The notes under the pieces: generated by a model
Told to the model about the DNA's origin: nothing
Seen by the model: the letters and a program-made list of their open reading frames with translations, nothing else
Databases searched by the model: none
Shown here: positions 5,632 through 7,336 of the stretch, piece after piece
Position numbering within the stretch: the stretch's first letter is position 1
Layout of the letters: every line of letters starts with the position of its first letter
Program-made: the position numbers and the translations under genes
NCBI GenBank assembly: GCA_027322375.1
Contig: DAHVRS010000514.1
Location: forward strand, 1 to 7,336
Direction: 5' to 3'
Length of the DNA: 7,336 nt
DNA from: Brachybacterium sp.
Lineage (GTDB): Bacteria; Actinomycetota; Actinomycetes; Actinomycetales; Dermabacteraceae

Positions 5632-7336
5632 GCGCCCGCGGCCGCTTCGCCCCGGGCCAGGTGCTGTTCGGCGGGGACTGGAGCCCGGAGCAGTGGGACC
5701 CGGCGACCTGGGATGAGGACCTCGAGCTGATGCGCCGGGCGCGCGTGAACACGGTGACGCTGGGGGTGTTCTCCTGGTCGAGCCTCGAGCCGACTGAGGG
5801 CGCCTTCGTCACCGACTGGCTCGATGAGATCCTCGAGCGCCTCGCCGCCGCCGGGATCGGCTTCTTCCTCGCCACGCCGACGGCCTCGCCGCCGCCCTGG
5901 TTCACCCGCGCCTATCCGGACGCGTTGCCGGTGCGGGCCGACGGCACCCGTCTCACACACGGCTCGCGCGACACCTATGCGATCAGCGCCCCCGCCTACC
6001 GGGAGGCCGCGCGCCGGATCACGCGGCGGCTCGCCGAGCGCTACGGCCGGCATCCGGGGCTGCGCGGCTGGCACCTGCACAACGAGTACGGCACGTTGGA
6101 TCACGGCCCGCACGCCGAGCGCGCCTTCCAGGTCTGGCTCGAGCAGCGTTACGGCACAATCGAGGCGCTGAACCAGGCCTGGACCACGGCGTTCTGGTCC
6201 CAGGGCTATGCCTCCTTCGCGGAGATCACCCCGCCGCGCGCCACCCAGTACCTGCCCAACCCCGCCCAGGCGATCGACTTCCGCCGCTTCAGCTCCGATG
6301 AGATGCTCGCGGCGATGATCGAGCAGCGCGAGGAGTTGCGGGCCGCGGGCTCCACCGCGCCGGTGACCACGAACTTCATGCTTCCCACCTGGAACCATCT
6401 TGAGCAGTGGTCCTGGGCGGAGCAGGAGGACGTGGTGTCCCTGGACCATTACCTGGACACCGTCGGGCCCGATGCGGAGGCGCATGTCGCCTACGGAGCG
6501 GACCTCGCCCGGTCCTGGTCCGGTGGGCCGTGGGTGCTCATGGAGCAGAACGCGACCGGGATCCGCCTGGACGGCCGCACCCTCGGCAAGGGCGCCAGCC
6601 GCATGCTGCGCCACTGCCTGGGCTACATCGCCCGCGGCTCCCAGTCCTCCCTGTTCTTCCAGTGGCGCCAGAGCGCCGGCGGGTCCGAGCAGTGGCACGG
6701 GGCGCTGGTCCCGCACGCGGGCGGCGAGTCCCGGGTGTTCGAGTCCGTGATGCGGCTCGGCGAGGTGCTCGAGCGGCTCGCACCGGTCACCGCGCTCCCG
6801 GCCGACGGGCCGCTCATCGCGGCGGAGGTCGCGATCCTCTGGCACGCCGACGGCTGGTGGGCGCTGGAGACCCCGGACCTGCCCTCCTCTCACCTCTCCT
6901 ACTCGGCGGAGGTCCGGGCGACGCACCGCTCCTTCCACCGTGCCGGGATCCCGGTGGACTTCGTGGCGCCGCTCGCGGACCTCTCCGCGCACCGCCTGCT
7001 GGTGGTCCCTGCCCAGTACCCTCTCTCCGATGCGCAGGTCGCCTGGCTCGAGGAGTACGTGCACGGTGGCGGGGAGCTGCTGGTCACCTATCTCTCCGGG
7101 CTCTCCGACGAGCACCTGCGGGTCGCGATCGGCGGCTATCCGGGCCGGTTGCGGGACCTGCTCGGGGTGCGCGGCGAGGAGCTCCTCCCCCTGCCCGCCA
7201 AACGGCGCGTGCAGCTCTCCGACGGCAGCGTCGTGGAGGAGTGGACGGAGCTGCTCACCGCGACGGACGCGGAGGTCCTCGCGACGTACACGCACGACGG
7301 CCTCGCCGGGCTCCCCGCGATCACCCGGGCCCGGCG
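5628..7336 (+). CDS. GH42 beta-galactosidase-like enzyme, 3' end beyond window
   Basis: The frame opens with MSARGRFAPGQVLFGGDWSP and stays open to the right edge, giving 569 residues of an expected 650-700. GH42 enzymes remove terminal beta-galactose; some act on alpha-L-arabinopyranosides. The FGGDWSPEQW opening is the family hallmark. The acid/base is E153 in HLHNEYG and the nucleophile is E306 in PWVLMEQNATG. FFQWRQSAGGSEQWHGALVPH follows in the barrel. The trimerisation domain begins near residue 401 (VAILWHADGWWALE) and continues to the edge. There is no signal peptide, so it is probably cytoplasmic. The cysteine cluster that binds zinc in A4-beta-Gal is missing: the usual YCP and NEYG-x-C-type cysteines are replaced, and I see only one Cys, in HCLGY. 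The ATG overlaps the GH31 TGA (ATGA) with no strong Shine-Dalgarno, which implies translational coupling. Family is secure; substrate could be galactosylated xyloglucan or other galactosides. Confidence 0.92.
   Translation, partial: MSARGRFAPGQVLFGGDWSPEQWDPATWDEDLELMRRARVNTVTLGVFSWSSLEPTEGAFVTDWLDEILERLAAAGIGFFLATPTASPPPWFTRAYPDALPVRADGTRLTHGSRDTYAISAPAYREAARRITRRLAERYGRHPGLRGWHLHNEYGTLDHGPHAERAFQVWLEQRYGTIEALNQAWTTAFWSQGYASFAEITPPRATQYLPNPAQAIDFRRFSSDEMLAAMIEQREELRAAGSTAPVTTNFMLPTWNHLEQWSWAEQEDVVSLDHYLDTVGPDAEAHVAYGADLARSWSGGPWVLMEQNATGIRLDGRTLGKGASRMLRHCLGYIARGSQSSLFFQWRQSAGGSEQWHGALVPHAGGESRVFESVMRLGEVLERLAPVTALPADGPLIAAEVAILWHADGWWALETPDLPSSHLSYSAEVRATHRSFHRAGIPVDFVAPLADLSAHRLLVVPAQYPLSDAQVAWLEEYVHGGGELLVTYLSGLSDEHLRVAIGGYPGRLRDLLGVRGEELLPLPAKRRVQLSDGSVVEEWTELLTATDAEVLATYTHDGLAGLPAITRAR

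Noticed and set aside
5553..7295. Minus-strand open frame of about 580 codons opposite the GH42 gene
   Set aside because: It is a shadow of the GH42 gene, which has clear catalytic motifs in the plus-strand frame beginning at 5628 and is open to the window edge.

Overview
The window is very GC-rich DNA with actinobacterial codon use, where G or C fills almost every third position. It most resembles a Micrococcales actinomycete; a Brachybacterium-like genome is my guess from the style of the proteins and is not proven. It carries one carbohydrate-utilisation locus and is coding almost end to end.

Layout. Positions 1-269 (minus strand) hold the N-terminal part of a YesL/DUF624-type membrane protein that runs off the left edge. 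Positions 270-482 are a divergent intergenic region. It contains a plausible plus-strand promoter (TTGACC at 376-381), a 14-bp LacI-type palindrome (390-403) overlapping the promoter, and an adjoining inverted repeat (378-391). Three plus-strand genes follow with operon-like spacing. The first is a 1016-residue GH3 beta-glucosidase-like enzyme (483-3533). After 28 nt comes a 689-residue GH31 alpha-xylosidase of the YicI type (3562-5631). With a 4-nt ATGA overlap comes a GH42 beta-galactosidase-like enzyme (from 5628), cut by the right edge after 569 residues.

How the genes fit together. None of the three hydrolases shows a signal peptide, so they should act in the cytoplasm on imported oligosaccharides. 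A beta-galactosidase, an alpha-xylosidase with all the YicI specificity residues and a beta-glucosidase are together the activities needed to dismantle galactosylated xyloglucan oligosaccharides (remove Gal, then Xyl, then Glc). I infer an intracellular xyloglucan-oligosaccharide pathway under a LacI-family repressor. YesL-family proteins often accompany ABC sugar-uptake and glycosidase loci, which agrees with this, but neither the transporter nor the regulator lies inside the window.

Most unusual points. The GH3 enzyme carries a fascin/beta-trefoil-like insert behind a Pro/Ala/His linker, placed between its two catalytic residues. It also has a roughly 170-residue C-terminal extension with an 18-bp tandem repeat. 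The GH31 protein lacks the distal C-terminal domain of E. coli YicI, and the GH42 protein lacks the family's zinc-binding cysteine cluster. I found no RNA genes, mobile elements, CRISPR arrays or convincing terminators.
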